DNA of 64,000 nt from DASSUW01 sp963844405 (GTDB lineage Bacteria > Actinomycetota > Thermoleophilia > Solirubrobacterales > Solirubrobacteraceae): NCBI GenBank assembly GCA_963844405.1, contig CAWJNZ010000004.1, forward strand, positions 496,001 through 560,000, in the 5' to 3' direction. Positions 9,295 to 17,823 of the stretch are shown here, piece after piece; within the stretch, counting starts at the first letter, position 1; each line of letters opens with the position of its first letter. The notes beneath the pieces were generated by a model, which saw nothing but the letters and a program-made list of their open reading frames with translations, was not told where the DNA came from and did not search any database. Position numbers and translations under genes: made by a program.

Positions 9295-9678
9295 CTATCC
9301 GCCCGCCGGCTGGAACAACTCGATCGGATTGCCGGCGGGATCCTCGAGCAGGATCTGCCGGCCGCCGGGCCCGCTGACGATGTCGTTGCGGAACGTCAGG
9401 CCGGCCGCGCGCAGCCGCTCGACCTCGGCGCCGATGTCCTCGACGATGAAGTGGATGCGGTTCCAGCCGCCCGGCTGTGGGGTGCGGCCGTCGGGCATCG
9501 GCCGCCCGGCCGAGCTCGCGGGCCCGCTGAGCAGGAGTCGCAGGTTGTCGCGCACGACGTCGGCGAACGCGGGCGCGTGGTTCGAGCGCACAGTGAAGCC
9601 GAAGTGGGTGGTGTAGAAGTCGACGGCGGTCTCGACGTCGTCGACCATGTAGCGGACGTTGACGAGCTCGTCAGGCAC
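9295..9678 (-). CDS. VOC-family (glyoxalase/bleomycin resistance-type) protein
   Basis: A single 127-residue vicinal-oxygen-chelate domain with the paired beta-alpha-beta-beta-beta pattern: VRYMVDDVETAVDFYTTHFG at the start and LLEDPAGNPIELFQPA at the end. Candidate metal ligands are H75 (NRIHFIVED) and a late glutamate (IELF). VOC proteins include dioxygenases, isomerases and antibiotic-binding proteins; the substrate cannot be predicted. It converges with rmuC, with 6 bases between the stops. Confidence 0.88.
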   Translation of the reverse strand: MPDELVNVRYMVDDVETAVDFYTTHFGFTVRSNHAPAFADVVRDNLRLLLSGPASSAGRPMPDGRTPQPGGWNRIHFIVEDIGAEVERLRAAGLTFRNDIVSGPGGRQILLEDPAGNPIELFQPAGG

Positions 9679-9694
9679 GTTTGGTCACCTCCTG

Positions 9695-9982
9695 TCAGCG
9701 CTGCGCGGCGGCCACGGACTCGGGGACGATCGCCTCGTCCGGGAAGTCCATGTCCTCGCCGCAGCCCATGCAGACCTGGTCGTAGAGCTTGACCACCTTG
9801 CCACAGCGAGGGCACTGGCGGCGGACCTCGTCGGTCTCGAAGCGGTAGAGGACGGCGGCGAGGAGCCCGACCACCGGCACGATCGCCGCGATCAGGAACC
9901 AGAGCACGAACGAGGAGCCCTTCATCCGCCCCACCAGGCCACCGGCGATGCCGAAGGAGAAGCAGATGATCAGGTAGGCCAC
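9695..9982 (-). CDS. Small membrane protein with a C-terminal zinc ribbon
   Basis: This 95-residue protein has two hydrophobic segments (about 1-18 and 26-46) followed by a cytosolic zinc ribbon: C57-x-x-C60 and C71-x-x-C74 (QCPRCGK and VCMGCGE). It resembles small membrane-anchored zinc-ribbon proteins of unknown role. It lies 16 bases upstream of the VOC gene on the same strand, so they may be co-transcribed. Confidence 0.8.
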   Translation of the reverse strand: MAYLIICFSFGIAGGLVGRMKGSSFVLWFLIAAIVPVVGLLAAVLYRFETDEVRRQCPRCGKVVKLYDQVCMGCGEDMDFPDEAIVPESVAAAQR

Positions 9983-10049
9983 GAGGCCGAGGGTACCGCG
10001 CCCGGCCGCGCGTCACAGGAGGGAGGAAGCGACGCGCGGCCGGGCGGTG

Positions 10050-10223
10050 CTACGCGCTGCGTGTGGGAGGAATCTGGCGTGCGGCCATCGCGGCTTCGCG
10101 GCCGGCGAGCTGGAGCCGGGCGAGGCGATAGCGGCGGACGAGCTCGTCGCCGCGGCCGCTGCTGGTCGCGGGGACGAGGACGAGGCGGCGGACCTGGGGA
10201 GCGGAGGAGGTCATGGCGAGCAT
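10050..10223 (-). CDS. Small hypothetical protein (57 residues)
   Basis: I call this gene on codon use: from the ATG at 10223 almost every codon ends in G or C, as in the neighbours, while the same frame further upstream does not keep the pattern. An internal ATG at 10214 is an alternative. The product is basic, with a helical stretch RRYRLARLQLAGREAAMAAR, and has no Cys, signal or membrane segment. No family is recognised. It stands alone between two other minus-strand genes. Confidence 0.5.
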   Translation of the reverse strand: MLAMTSSAPQVRRLVLVPATSSGRGDELVRRYRLARLQLAGREAAMAARQIPPTRSA

Positions 10224-10304
10224 GATCGAGTCCGGCGCCCCCACGTCCCATGGACGCGTGTATGGAATCGCCGGCCGCCGTTTCGACACGCGGTCGAGTG
10301 GACG

Positions 10305-10940
10305 TCAACAACGCGCCGCGGCCACGGCGGCGTCCAGCGCCGGCCGAACCGCCGGCGGGAGCCTGCGGCGCACGCGCCGGGGCGCGCCGCTGAACGCGAG
10401 GTTCGCGACCGTCGCGAACCCGGGCTCGTCGGTGCGCAGGGCGAGCAGGAGGTGGGCGATGCGGTCGGCCGACGGGAGCGCCTTGTCCTCGACGTGGACG
10501 CACCAGCAGTGCACGCGGCGGCCGCCCGGGGTGATGAGCAGCGCCCCGCGCTCCCCCACCACCCACACGCCGAGCGCGCCGCGCTCGACCACGAGCCCAG
10601 TCAAGCCGTGCAGCTCGCGGGCGTCGTGACCCACCAGGTCGCCGAGCAGGCCGACCGCCGTCCGCTCGGCACCGTCATCCGCCCGCGGACGGCGCCGCAG
10701 CACGTTCGCCCCGCGCTTGGCGTACAGCTCCGGGATCACCCAGGCGTGGGCGAGCAGGATCGCCCCCACCGGGGCGGACAGCGGCTCGAGCCAGAAGAGG
10801 ACGCCGGTGGCGACCAGGTACGGGACGGTGTGGGCGACGGTCGTCAGCGTCCACAGCCGGCCGCGGCGCGCGAGCCTGCGGGCGTCGACCCGCGGCCGCC
10901 AGTAGACGGCGGCGGTCTCCGGGAGCGCCTGCGCGCTCAC
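10305..10940 (-). CDS. Membrane-associated protein of unknown function
   Basis: From the GTG at 10940 the product has 211 residues. Two adjacent hydrophobic segments (about 30-70, containing TVPYLVATGVLFWLEPL and PVGAILLAHAWVIPELYA) precede a cytosolic domain with LVVERGALGVWVVGERGALL and a CWCV motif, faintly like the start of nuclease-related domains, but I cannot assign a family. The GTG overlaps the TGA of the upstream 74-residue gene (GTGA), so the two are coupled. Confidence 0.7.
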   Translation of the reverse strand: MSAQALPETAAVYWRPRVDARRLARRGRLWTLTTVAHTVPYLVATGVLFWLEPLSAPVGAILLAHAWVIPELYAKRGANVLRRRPRADDGAERTAVGLLGDLVGHDARELHGLTGLVVERGALGVWVVGERGALLITPGGRRVHCWCVHVEDKALPSADRIAHLLLALRTDEPGFATVANLAFSGAPRRVRRRLPPAVRPALDAAVAAARC

Positions 10941-11161
10941 CCGCCGGCGATCGGTCGCCGGAGGATGACGAGGTCGGCGTCGAGCGGCAGCTCGTCGACC
11001 TGCCGCGCCTGCCCCTCGCCCTCCGTGACGACGGCGTAGTAGCCGGCGTCGAGCTGCTCGCGGAAGGCGGCCACGGCCGCCTCCACCGCCTGCTCGTCGG
11101 CCGCGGTCCACTCCGCCAGGGTGGTGTGCCCGCTGCCGTCCATGCGGATCAATCTGGCCAT
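10937..11161 (-). CDS. Small conserved hypothetical protein (74 residues)
   Basis: The product starts MARLIRMDGSGHTTLAEWT and ends VDELPLDADLVILRRPIAGG. It looks like a one-domain cytosolic protein of the kind found in related actinobacteria, function unknown. The ATG at 11161 is preceded by TACCAT and six bases with no ribosome binding site, so translation is probably leaderless. Its GTGA overlap with the 211-residue membrane protein suggests they act together. Confidence 0.72.
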   Translation of the reverse strand: MARLIRMDGSGHTTLAEWTAADEQAVEAAVAAFREQLDAGYYAVVTEGEGQARQVDELPLDADLVILRRPIAGG

Positions 11162-11167
11162 GGGCCA

Positions 11168-11177
11168 ATGGTACGCT
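11168..11177. promoter_or_regulatory. Overlapping divergent leaderless promoters
   Basis: Two divergent genes start only 24 bases apart (11161 minus, 11186 plus). On the plus strand TACGCT (11172-11177) is 8 bases before the ATG. On the minus strand TACCAT (11173-11168) is 6 bases before the other ATG. The two -10 hexamers share two bases, so polymerase can occupy only one at a time. Confidence 0.45.
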
Positions 11178-11185
11178 CCGGCCGG

Positions 11186-12001
11186 ATGCTGGCCCTGGCG
11201 CTGACGGCGGCCCTGATCGCCAACTTCCCCGGCGACAACGGGCGGATCGCCTTCCACTCCACGTTCGGCTGCCAGGGGACCGCCGTCGCGACGATCCGGA
11301 CCGACGGCAGCGGCCTCCGGCGGCTGACGGCCAACCCCTGCAACGGGGACTCGCCACAGGCGATCTTCCCGGACTGGGCGGCCAACGGTCAGCGGATCGC
11401 CTACGTGAGCCGGGGCACGATCACGCTGATCCGGCCCGGCGGCGCGGGCGTGGCCGTGGTGCCGGTGACCGAGCCGGTGGCCAACCGCCGGCCGACGCTC
11501 TCCCCCGACGGCGAGCAGGTCGCCTACACGCGCTTCGTCGACGGCCACCAGACGATCTTCCGCGCGCGGCTCGACGGCACCGGCGAGCGGATGCTCCGCC
11601 GCGGCAGCCTCCCGCGCTGGTCGCCCGGCGGGCGCAACATGATGTTCCTGGCGCCCAACGGCCGCGTGCAGGTCATGCGCGCCGCGACCGGCCAGGTCTT
11701 CCACCGCCACCACAACTTCTTCGCCACGGGCTTCGACTGGCGGCCCGACGGCCACCGCATGGTCTTCGTCTCGCGCGGCGGCGACCTCTTCATCAGCCTG
11801 CCCAAGGAGCCGGACACGCCGCGTCGCATCCTGCGCACCCGCGCGCGCGAGTCGTCGCCGGTGTGGTCGCCGGACATGCGGCAGATCGCCTTCGTCCGCG
11901 GCCGCTCGATCTACACCATGGACGTGCCCGACGGCACCCCGCGGCGGGTCTTCCGCGTCGAGGGCGGCCGGCCGTTCATCAGCTGGCAGCCGCGGCCCTA
12001 G
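11186..12001 (+). CDS. PD40/TolB-like beta-propeller protein, exported
   Basis: This 271-residue protein has a short hydrophobic N-terminus (MLALALTAALIANFPG) that may act as a signal or anchor, followed by repeated PD40 blades: GRIAFHST, QRIAYVSRG, PTLSPDGEQVAYTRF, HRMVFVSRGG and MRQIAFVRGRS. Such propellers bind proteins or glycans in the periplasm or at the cell surface; the partner is unknown. The ATG at 11186 follows TACGCT by 8 bases, consistent with a leaderless message. It converges with gatB. Confidence 0.8.
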   Translation: MLALALTAALIANFPGDNGRIAFHSTFGCQGTAVATIRTDGSGLRRLTANPCNGDSPQAIFPDWAANGQRIAYVSRGTITLIRPGGAGVAVVPVTEPVANRRPTLSPDGEQVAYTRFVDGHQTIFRARLDGTGERMLRRGSLPRWSPGGRNMMFLAPNGRVQVMRAATGQVFHRHHNFFATGFDWRPDGHRMVFVSRGGDLFISLPKEPDTPRRILRTRARESSPVWSPDMRQIAFVRGRSIYTMDVPDGTPRRVFRVEGGRPFISWQPRP

Positions 12002-12015
12002 CCTGGATCCAGGCT
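12000..12015. terminator. Bidirectional hairpin between converging genes
   Basis: AGCCTGGATCCAGGCT is a perfect 16-base palindrome placed exactly between the stop codons of the PD40 protein and gatB. There is no clear T-run on either side, so termination by this hairpin alone is uncertain. Confidence 0.45.
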
Positions 12016-13409
12016 TAGACGCCGAGCTGCTCGCGGATCAGGCGGTTGACCTCTCCGCCGTCCGCCTTGCCCTTGGTCTCGCGCATGATCGGGCCGACCA
12101 GCGCGCCCATCGCCTTGGCGTTGCCGCCGCGGATGCGCTCGACGACGTCGGGGTTGTCCTCGATCACCTTGGCGACGATGCCGGCGAGCTCGCCGGAGTC
12201 GCCCATCGCTCCGAGGTCCTCGCGCTCGACGATCTCGGCCGGGTCGCCGCCGTCGGCCACCAGCCGGTCGAGCACCACGCGGGCGTTGCCGGCGTTGACG
12301 GTGCGCGCCTCCACCAGCGCCACGAGCTTGGCCAGGGCGTCAGGCGACACCGCGTCGGGCGACGACGCGCGGGCGCGCAGCTCGGTCACCCAGTTCGCGA
12401 CCGCGCGCGGCTCGCCGTCGACGCGCTCGAAGTACTCGCCCCACGCAGGATCGAACGCGAACAGCCGCGCGGTCTCAGCAGGCAGCCCGTACGAGGACTC
12501 GTAGCGCGCGACCCGCGCCGCGGGCAGCTCCGGCAGCGCGGCCCGGGCGAGCTCGAGCATCTCCTCGGTCGGCGCCAGCGGCACGAGATCGGGCTCCGGG
12601 AAGTAGCGGTAGTCGTGCGCCTCCTCCTTGGAGCGCAGCGGCGAGAGGCCCCCGGTGACGGGGTCGAAGTGCAGCGTCTCCTGCACCACCCGATCGCCGG
12701 CCCCGATCAGCGCCTTCTGGCGCTCGATCTCGGCGTTGATCCCGCGCTCGAGGAACCGGAACGAGTTCATGTTCTTGAGCTCGGTCTTGGTCCCGAGCTG
12801 ATCGCTCCCGGCAGGCCGCACGGAGATGTTGGCGTCGCAGCGCAGCGACCCCTCCTCCATGTTCACGTCGCTCACCCCGAGCTGGCGCAGCGTCTCGCGC
12901 AGGAGCGTCAGCCACTCGCGCGCCTGCTCGGCCGAGTGGATGTCGGGCTCGGTGACGATCTCGCACAGCGGCGTGCCGCCGCGGTTGTAGTCGACGATCG
13001 AGGCCGCCGACCCGTGGATGCGCCCCGACTCCCCCACGTGCACGAGCTTGGCCGCGTCCTCCTCGAGGTGGATCCGGTGCAGCCGCACGTCGCCCAGCCT
13101 GCCGCCGAGGCAGAGCGGGATGTCGTACTGGGAGACCTGGTAGTTCTTGGCCTGGTCGGGATAGAAGTAGTTCTTGCGGTGGAAGATCGAGCGCGGCGCG
13201 ATCTCGCACTCGAGCGCCATCCCCATCATCAGGCCGTAGTGGACGGCCTGCGCGTTGACCACCGGCAGCGTCCCCGGCAGCCCGAGGCAGACCGGGCACG
13301 TCCGCGTGTTGGGCTCCTCCCCGAAGCTCAGCTCGCAGCCGCAGAACATCTTCGTCCGCGTCTTGAGCTGGACGTGGATCTCGAGGCCGATGACCGGTTC
13401 CAGGCTCAT
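12015..13409 (-). CDS. gatB: Asp-tRNA(Asn)/Glu-tRNA(Gln) amidotransferase subunit B
   Basis: GatB binds the misacylated tRNA and activates its acyl group for amidation. The 464-residue protein opens with the family signature SLEPVIGLEIHVQLKT, has the zinc-site cysteines CGCEL and CPVCLG, the core motif HRKNYFYPDQAKNYQVSQ, and the C-terminal YqeY-like tail (GNAKAMGALVGPIMRETKGKA). Its ATG overlaps the gatA stop (ATGA). With GatA, GatC and GltX in this window the indirect route to amidated tRNA is present. Confidence 0.97.
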   Translation of the reverse strand: MSLEPVIGLEIHVQLKTRTKMFCGCELSFGEEPNTRTCPVCLGLPGTLPVVNAQAVHYGLMMGMALECEIAPRSIFHRKNYFYPDQAKNYQVSQYDIPLCLGGRLGDVRLHRIHLEEDAAKLVHVGESGRIHGSAASIVDYNRGGTPLCEIVTEPDIHSAEQAREWLTLLRETLRQLGVSDVNMEEGSLRCDANISVRPAGSDQLGTKTELKNMNSFRFLERGINAEIERQKALIGAGDRVVQETLHFDPVTGGLSPLRSKEEAHDYRYFPEPDLVPLAPTEEMLELARAALPELPAARVARYESSYGLPAETARLFAFDPAWGEYFERVDGEPRAVANWVTELRARASSPDAVSPDALAKLVALVEARTVNAGNARVVLDRLVADGGDPAEIVEREDLGAMGDSGELAGIVAKVIEDNPDVVERIRGGNAKAMGALVGPIMRETKGKADGGEVNRLIREQLGV

Positions 13410-14815
13410 ACGAAGGCCCTCGTGACGTCGAAGCCGATCGCCTGCTCGAACGCGTGCGCGGCGTCGAGGACGCGGTTCTCGCTGAACGCCGGGCCGGCGA
13501 TCTGGAAGCCGACCGGCAGCCCCTCGGACAGCCCGTTGGGGATCGAGATGGCCGGGATGCCGGCGAGCGACATCGGCACCGTGCAGACGTCGTTGAGGTA
13601 CATGGCGAGCGGATCGGCGGTCTTGGCGCCGAGCTCGAAGGCGACGCTCGGCGCCGTCGGCGAGACGATGAAGTCGAAGCGCTCCCACGCCTGCTCGAAG
13701 TCGCGCGCGATCAGCGTGCGGACCTTCTGCGCGCGCCCGTAGTAGGCGTCGTAGTAGCCGCTGGAGAGCGCGTAGGTGCCGAGCATGACGCGGCGCTTGA
13801 CCTCGGCGCCGAAGCCCTCCTCGCGCGTCTTCGTGTACATGCCGAGGAGGTCGCCGTCCTTGGCGCGGTAGCCGTAGCGGACGCCGTCGTAGCGCGCGAG
13901 GTTGCTCGAGCACTCCGCCGGGGCGATCAGGTAGTAGGCGGCGAGGCCGTGCGGCGAGTGCGGCAGGTGCGTCGTCTCCACCGTCGCGCCGAGCTCGCGC
14001 GCCAGCTCCAAGGTCGCGTCGAACGCCTCCAGCACGCCCGGCTCGATCCCCTCGCCGCTGAGCTCCTCCGGCACGCCGAGGCGGATGCCCTTCAAGTCCG
14101 TGGCCGTGGGCAGCCGGACCGGCTCGGGCAGGCCGAGGGCGGTCGAGTCGCACGGGTCCTTGCCGGCCATCGCCTGCAGCAGCAGCGCGGCGTCGGTCGT
14201 GTCGCGCGTGAACGGGCCGGCCTGGTCGAGCGACGAGGCGAAGGCGATCATCCCGTAGCGGCTGATCGCGCCGTAGGTCGGCTTGAGGCCGACGATCCCG
14301 CACAGCGCGGCGGGCTGGCGGATCGAGCCGCCGGTGTCGGTGCCGATCGACCACGGGACGATGCCGGCCGCGACCGCGGCGGCCGACCCGCCCGACGAGC
14401 CGCCGGGCACGCGCGTGCGATCCCAGGGGTTCAAGGTCGGGCCGTAGGCCGAGTTCTCGGTCGACGAGCCCATCGCGAACTCGTCCTGGTTGGTCTTGGC
14501 GAGCACCGGCGCGCCCGCGCGCATCAGCCGCTCGACCGAGGTCGCCGTGTAGGGCGGCTTGTAGCCCTCGAGGATCTTCGAGCCCGCCTGCGACGGCACG
14601 CCCTCGGTGCAGAAGAGGTCCTTGATGCCGATCGGGACGCCGCCGAGCGGGCCGCTCACGTCGATCGCCTCGGGGTCGTCCCCCTCGCACACCCAGGTGA
14701 AGGCGTTGAGGTCGTCGGCGAGCGCGCGGTCGCGGTAGAAGCGCCACAGCTCGCCGCGCTCGAGGTCGCCCTTGTGGACGAGGTCGGCGGCCTGGGCCGC
14801 GGTGAGCTCGATCAT
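13406..14815 (-). CDS. gatA: Asp-tRNA(Asn)/Glu-tRNA(Gln) amidotransferase subunit A
   Basis: GatA is the glutaminase subunit that supplies ammonia to GatB. The 469 residues carry the amidase signature with a Ser-cisSer-Lys triad: K65 (IGIKDLF), S140 in PGGSSGGSAAA and S164 in GTDTGGSIRQPA. Length is normal. The start overlaps gatC and the stop overlaps gatB, so the gatCAB order is strictly coupled. Confidence 0.97.
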   Translation of the reverse strand: MIELTAAQAADLVHKGDLERGELWRFYRDRALADDLNAFTWVCEGDDPEAIDVSGPLGGVPIGIKDLFCTEGVPSQAGSKILEGYKPPYTATSVERLMRAGAPVLAKTNQDEFAMGSSTENSAYGPTLNPWDRTRVPGGSSGGSAAAVAAGIVPWSIGTDTGGSIRQPAALCGIVGLKPTYGAISRYGMIAFASSLDQAGPFTRDTTDAALLLQAMAGKDPCDSTALGLPEPVRLPTATDLKGIRLGVPEELSGEGIEPGVLEAFDATLELARELGATVETTHLPHSPHGLAAYYLIAPAECSSNLARYDGVRYGYRAKDGDLLGMYTKTREEGFGAEVKRRVMLGTYALSSGYYDAYYGRAQKVRTLIARDFEQAWERFDFIVSPTAPSVAFELGAKTADPLAMYLNDVCTVPMSLAGIPAISIPNGLSEGLPVGFQIAGPAFSENRVLDAAHAFEQAIGFDVTRAFV

Positions 14816-15099
14816 CCGGCCCCCGGGCTCGGGACGCGGAAGCCGCCGAGCGCCGCGTCGGGCGCGCTCTCGAGCACCTTCTCGCGCGGCAGCGACGGCC
14901 GCGGCTCGTCGGCGCGCAGGACGTTCTCGATCTCGACGACGTGGCTCGTCGGCTCGACGTCGGCGAGATCGAGCTCGCCGATCTTCTCGATGTGGTCGAG
15001 CACCTTCGACAGCTCGCCGCCGAAGCGCTCGACCTCCTCGTCGGTCAGCTCCAGGCGGGCGAGCCGGGCGACGTGCAGGACCTGGTCACGGCTGAGCAC
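14812..15099 (-). CDS. gatC: Asp-tRNA(Asn)/Glu-tRNA(Gln) amidotransferase subunit C
   Basis: This 95-residue subunit wraps around GatA and stabilises the GatAB interface. It shows the usual N-terminal helix VLHVARLARLELTDEEVERF and a C-terminal LREDVPR-like stretch (VLRADEPRPSLPREKVL). The ATG at 15099 lies inside the 3' end of the upstream membrane-protein gene (14-base overlap), and the stop overlaps gatA. Confidence 0.93.
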   Translation of the reverse strand: MLSRDQVLHVARLARLELTDEEVERFGGELSKVLDHIEKIGELDLADVEPTSHVVEIENVLRADEPRPSLPREKVLESAPDAALGGFRVPSPGAG

Positions 15100-15562
15100 G
15101 GTCAGCGATTCTAGGACTCGGCCGCAGCTCGGGCTCGGGGCCGGGCGGCAGGCCGCGGACGTGCTCGTTCGCGATCGAGAGCCAGCCGCCGGCGGTCAGC
15201 GCCACGGTGGCGAGGAGCCCGAGCCAGGCGCCGAGGCGGACGTCGAGGAAAGCGTCGGAGCCCGGCTCGTTGATCAGGCGGTAGAGGACGAGCAGCGTGG
15301 CGAGGACGCCGGTCGTCACGGTCAGCACGCCGAAGGCGACGGGCAGCGAGGGGCTGTCCTTGGTCGCCTGCAGGAACACCAGCGCGACGCCGACGGCGGC
15401 GGCGAGCAGCAGCAGGACGTCGATCACGGCGAAGGACTCGAACCCGGTCACGGTCTCCTCGCGGGCGCGAACGCCGTACCAGGGCAGCGCGAGCGAGACG
15501 GCGATCGCGACGACGGCCGCCGCGACGAGCCACTCGCCGGTGCGCAGGCGGATCAGCTTCAT
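15086..15562 (-). CDS. Four-helix membrane protein of unknown function
   Basis: The 158 residues hold four hydrophobic segments (about 10-27, 45-65, 73-95 and 112-130) and a Pro-rich cytosolic tail (GLPPGPEPELRPSP). No family is recognised. It sits between folD and gatC: its ATG overlaps the folD TGA by four bases and its end overlaps the gatC start, so it is made from the same message as both. Confidence 0.7.
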   Translation of the reverse strand: MKLIRLRTGEWLVAAAVVAIAVSLALPWYGVRAREETVTGFESFAVIDVLLLLAAAVGVALVFLQATKDSPSLPVAFGVLTVTTGVLATLLVLYRLINEPGSDAFLDVRLGAWLGLLATVALTAGGWLSIANEHVRGLPPGPEPELRPSPRIADRAQP

Positions 15563-16410
15563 GCCGCCTGCGCCTTGGCCGCCTCGAGCGTGTTGCGCAG
15601 CAGCATGGCGATCGTCATCGGGCCGACGCCGCCGGGCACCGGCGTGATCAGCCTCGCCCGCTCGCGCGCCCCCTCGAAGTCGACGTCGCCGGTCAGGCCC
15701 TGCTCGGTGCGGTTGATGCCGACGTCGATCACCACCGCGCCCTCCTTCACCCAGTCGCCCTGGACGAGCGCGGGGCGGCCGACGGCAGCGATCAGCACGT
15801 CGGCGCGGCGGCAGACCTCGGCGAGGTCGCGGGTGCGCGAGTGGCAGGTCGTCACCGTGGCGTGCTCGGCCAGCAGCAGGGCGGCGACCGGCTTGCCGAC
15901 GAGGTCGGACCGCCCGACCACCACTGCCTCGGCGCCCTCGAGCTGCACGTCGTGGCGCTTGAGCAGCTCCATCACGCCCGACGGCGTGCAGGGCCGCAGG
16001 CCCGGGCGGCCCTTGACGAGCAGGCCGGCGGAGATCGGCGTGAGGCCGTCGACGTCCTTGGCCGGGTCGATGATCTCGGTCAGCGCGGCCCCGTCGACCT
16101 GCGGCGGCGTCGGCAGCTGGAGCAGGATCCCGGACACGCGCGGGTCGTCGCCCAGCTCGTGGAGCAGCCGCTCGACCTGGGCGTGGGCGGCGTCGGCGGG
16201 GAGCCGGTGGTCGAAGCCCTCGATGCCGACCTCGGCCGACGCCTTCTGCTTGCCGCCGACGTAGACGGCGCTCGCGGGGTCGTCGCCGACGAGCACGGTG
16301 GCGAGGCCGGGCGCGGGATGGCCGGCCGCGACCCAGGCGGCGACGTCCTCCGCCACCTCCGCCCGCACCTGCTGTGCGATCGCCTTGCCGTCGATGAGCT
16401 CCGCCGCCAT
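15559..16410 (-). CDS. folD: Bifunctional methylenetetrahydrofolate dehydrogenase/cyclohydrolase
   Basis: FolD interconverts 5,10-methylene-THF and 10-formyl-THF using NADP, supplying one-carbon units for purines, formyl-Met and thymidylate. The 283-residue protein shows the substrate motif YVGGKQKASAEVGI with the catalytic lysine region, GILLQLPTP, and the nucleotide motif VVVGRSDLVGKPVAALLL, ending TPVPGGVGPMTIAMLL. Length is standard. The ATG at 16410 lies 14 bases after the MFS transporter stop. Confidence 0.96.
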   Translation of the reverse strand: MAAELIDGKAIAQQVRAEVAEDVAAWVAAGHPAPGLATVLVGDDPASAVYVGGKQKASAEVGIEGFDHRLPADAAHAQVERLLHELGDDPRVSGILLQLPTPPQVDGAALTEIIDPAKDVDGLTPISAGLLVKGRPGLRPCTPSGVMELLKRHDVQLEGAEAVVVGRSDLVGKPVAALLLAEHATVTTCHSRTRDLAEVCRRADVLIAAVGRPALVQGDWVKEGAVVIDVGINRTEQGLTGDVDFEGARERARLITPVPGGVGPMTIAMLLRNTLEAAKAQAA

Positions 16411-16424
16411 TGCGGACGGGCAGG

Positions 16425-17570
16425 CTATCGCCCGTCGAGGCGGACGGTGCGCCGGCGCACCAGGCCGGCGAGCGTGACCGCGCAGACGGCGGCCAGGATG
16501 AGGTAGGGAACGCTGTCGCCGGCGGCGTCCGCGAGCCGCGCGCTGCCCGCCGCTCCGGCGGTCTGCCCGGTGGCCCAGGCGAGGTTCAGCAGCGCGGAAG
16601 CGAAGCCCTGGGCGACCCCCGCGTGGTCGGCGCCGTCGCTCAGCATGGCCATGGCCGGGGTGTAGAGCATGCCGATGAGCGGGCCGGCGACGACGATCAG
16701 CAGCCCGAGGCCGAGGGCGGACTCCGGCCACGGCAACAGGAGCATCATCACCCCGCCCCCGGCCACGCCGATCATGCTCGGGACGAGCCGGCCGCGGCGG
16801 TCCGAGAGGCGGCCGATCAGGGGCGCGATCGCCGCCTCCAGGGCGGCGGCGCTCAGGAACGCCGCGCCGATGGCTGCCGTTCCGGCGCCCAGCTCGTCGA
16901 GCCGCAGCGGCCCGAGTACGGCGAGGGTCCCGAACAGCACGCCCGGCAGCGTGGTCAGCCACATCCCGGCGGCCACCCGACGGTCGCCGAGCGAGGCGAT
17001 CAGCGTGCGCAGGCGCGAGTCGCCCTCCGGCTGCTGGGCCCGCATCCGGAGCGAGAGCACGATCAGCCCGAGGCCGAGGAGCGCGACGGCGCCGAACACG
17101 GGCTCCTGCCCGAACACACCCGCGGCCGCCCCGAGCACGGGCCCGAACAGCGCGCCGGCCACCGCCGCCGCGATCGTGGTGCCGATGTACTCGCCGCGGC
17201 GCTCGCGCGGCGCCGCGCCGATCATCCAGCCGAGTGCGCCGGCCCACGACGCCGCGCCGCCGATGCCCTGCACGAAGCGCGAGATGTCGAGCACCAAGAT
17301 GCTGTCGCCGAACGCGAAGCCGAGACTGGAGACCACCAGCAGGCCGAGGCCGAGCAGCACCGTCGGCTTCACCCCTACGCGGGCGGCCATCCAGCCGCCG
17401 GGCAGCGCGCCGACGAAAGTCCCCGCCGGGTAGGCCGCGGCGAGCACACCGGCCCCCGTCTTGGAGAGCCCGTACTCGTCGCTGAGCTCCGGCAGGATCG
17501 GCGTGATCGCGGCGTAGAACAGCGTGTCCACGAACACGATCACGCAGACGAAGGCGAGCAGGCGGCGCAT
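16425..17570 (-). CDS. Major facilitator superfamily transporter
   Basis: A 381-residue, 12-helix MFS protein. The loop between helices 2 and 3 has the MFS signature as GGWMAARVGVKPTVL, and the second half repeats it as GRLSDRRGRLVPS. The substrate is not predictable; efflux permeases of the multidrug type are the closest pattern. The ATG is preceded by TAGGAT at ten bases without a Shine-Dalgarno sequence. It heads the folD-gatCAB run. Confidence 0.85.
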   Translation of the reverse strand: MRRLLAFVCVIVFVDTLFYAAITPILPELSDEYGLSKTGAGVLAAAYPAGTFVGALPGGWMAARVGVKPTVLLGLGLLVVSSLGFAFGDSILVLDISRFVQGIGGAASWAGALGWMIGAAPRERRGEYIGTTIAAAVAGALFGPVLGAAAGVFGQEPVFGAVALLGLGLIVLSLRMRAQQPEGDSRLRTLIASLGDRRVAAGMWLTTLPGVLFGTLAVLGPLRLDELGAGTAAIGAAFLSAAALEAAIAPLIGRLSDRRGRLVPSMIGVAGGGVMMLLLPWPESALGLGLLIVVAGPLIGMLYTPAMAMLSDGADHAGVAQGFASALLNLAWATGQTAGAAGSARLADAAGDSVPYLILAAVCAVTLAGLVRRRTVRLDGR

Positions 17571-17580
17571 GGGCTGGTCG

Positions 17581-17586
17581 ATCCTA
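17581..17586 (-). promoter_or_regulatory. Probable -10 element for the MFS-folD-gatCAB run
   Basis: The minus strand reads TAGGAT followed by ten bases and the MFS ATG, giving a leader of three or four bases at most. No -35 is clear. Confidence 0.35.
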
Positions 17587-17621
17587 GGGATGCCGCCGCG
17601 CGACGATCTTCGGCACCCCGT

Positions 17622-17823
17622 TGAGGGACGAACTTCGGCTGAGTAGGGCGGCTGGCCGATCGGCCCCGCGCCCTGCCGAGTGGTCGGTTTGTTCCCTCCA
17701 GGGGCACAAAGCGAGCACTCGGCGGTCGAGTGCTCGGTTAATGGGCCTGAGGCGTATTAAGTGAGCACTCGACCCGCGCGAGCCTCGATCCTGCCTCCCT
17801 ACAAGCCCGAAGTTCGTCCCTCA
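17622..17823. repeat. Palindromic intergenic element, copy A
   Basis: The arms at 17622-17638 and 17807-17823 are a perfect 17-base inverted repeat (TGAGGGACGAACTTCGG). Pairing continues inward as GTAGGG plus GGC with one C/A difference. The right arm contains the uvrD stop codon. Inside is a second perfect hairpin, CGAGCACTCG at 17712 pairing with CGAGTGCTCG at 17727 across a five-base loop, and the half-site is repeated at 17762-17771. Related arms occur at 36.9, 42.3 and, weakly, 60.2 kb. No gene lies within. Confidence 0.7.

Noticed and set aside
13454..16264. Open plus-strand frame of over 900 codons opposite gatA, gatC and folD
   Set aside because: It lies antisense to four overlapping genes with firm family motifs and has the repeated Ala/Arg/Gly/Asp composition of a shadow frame.
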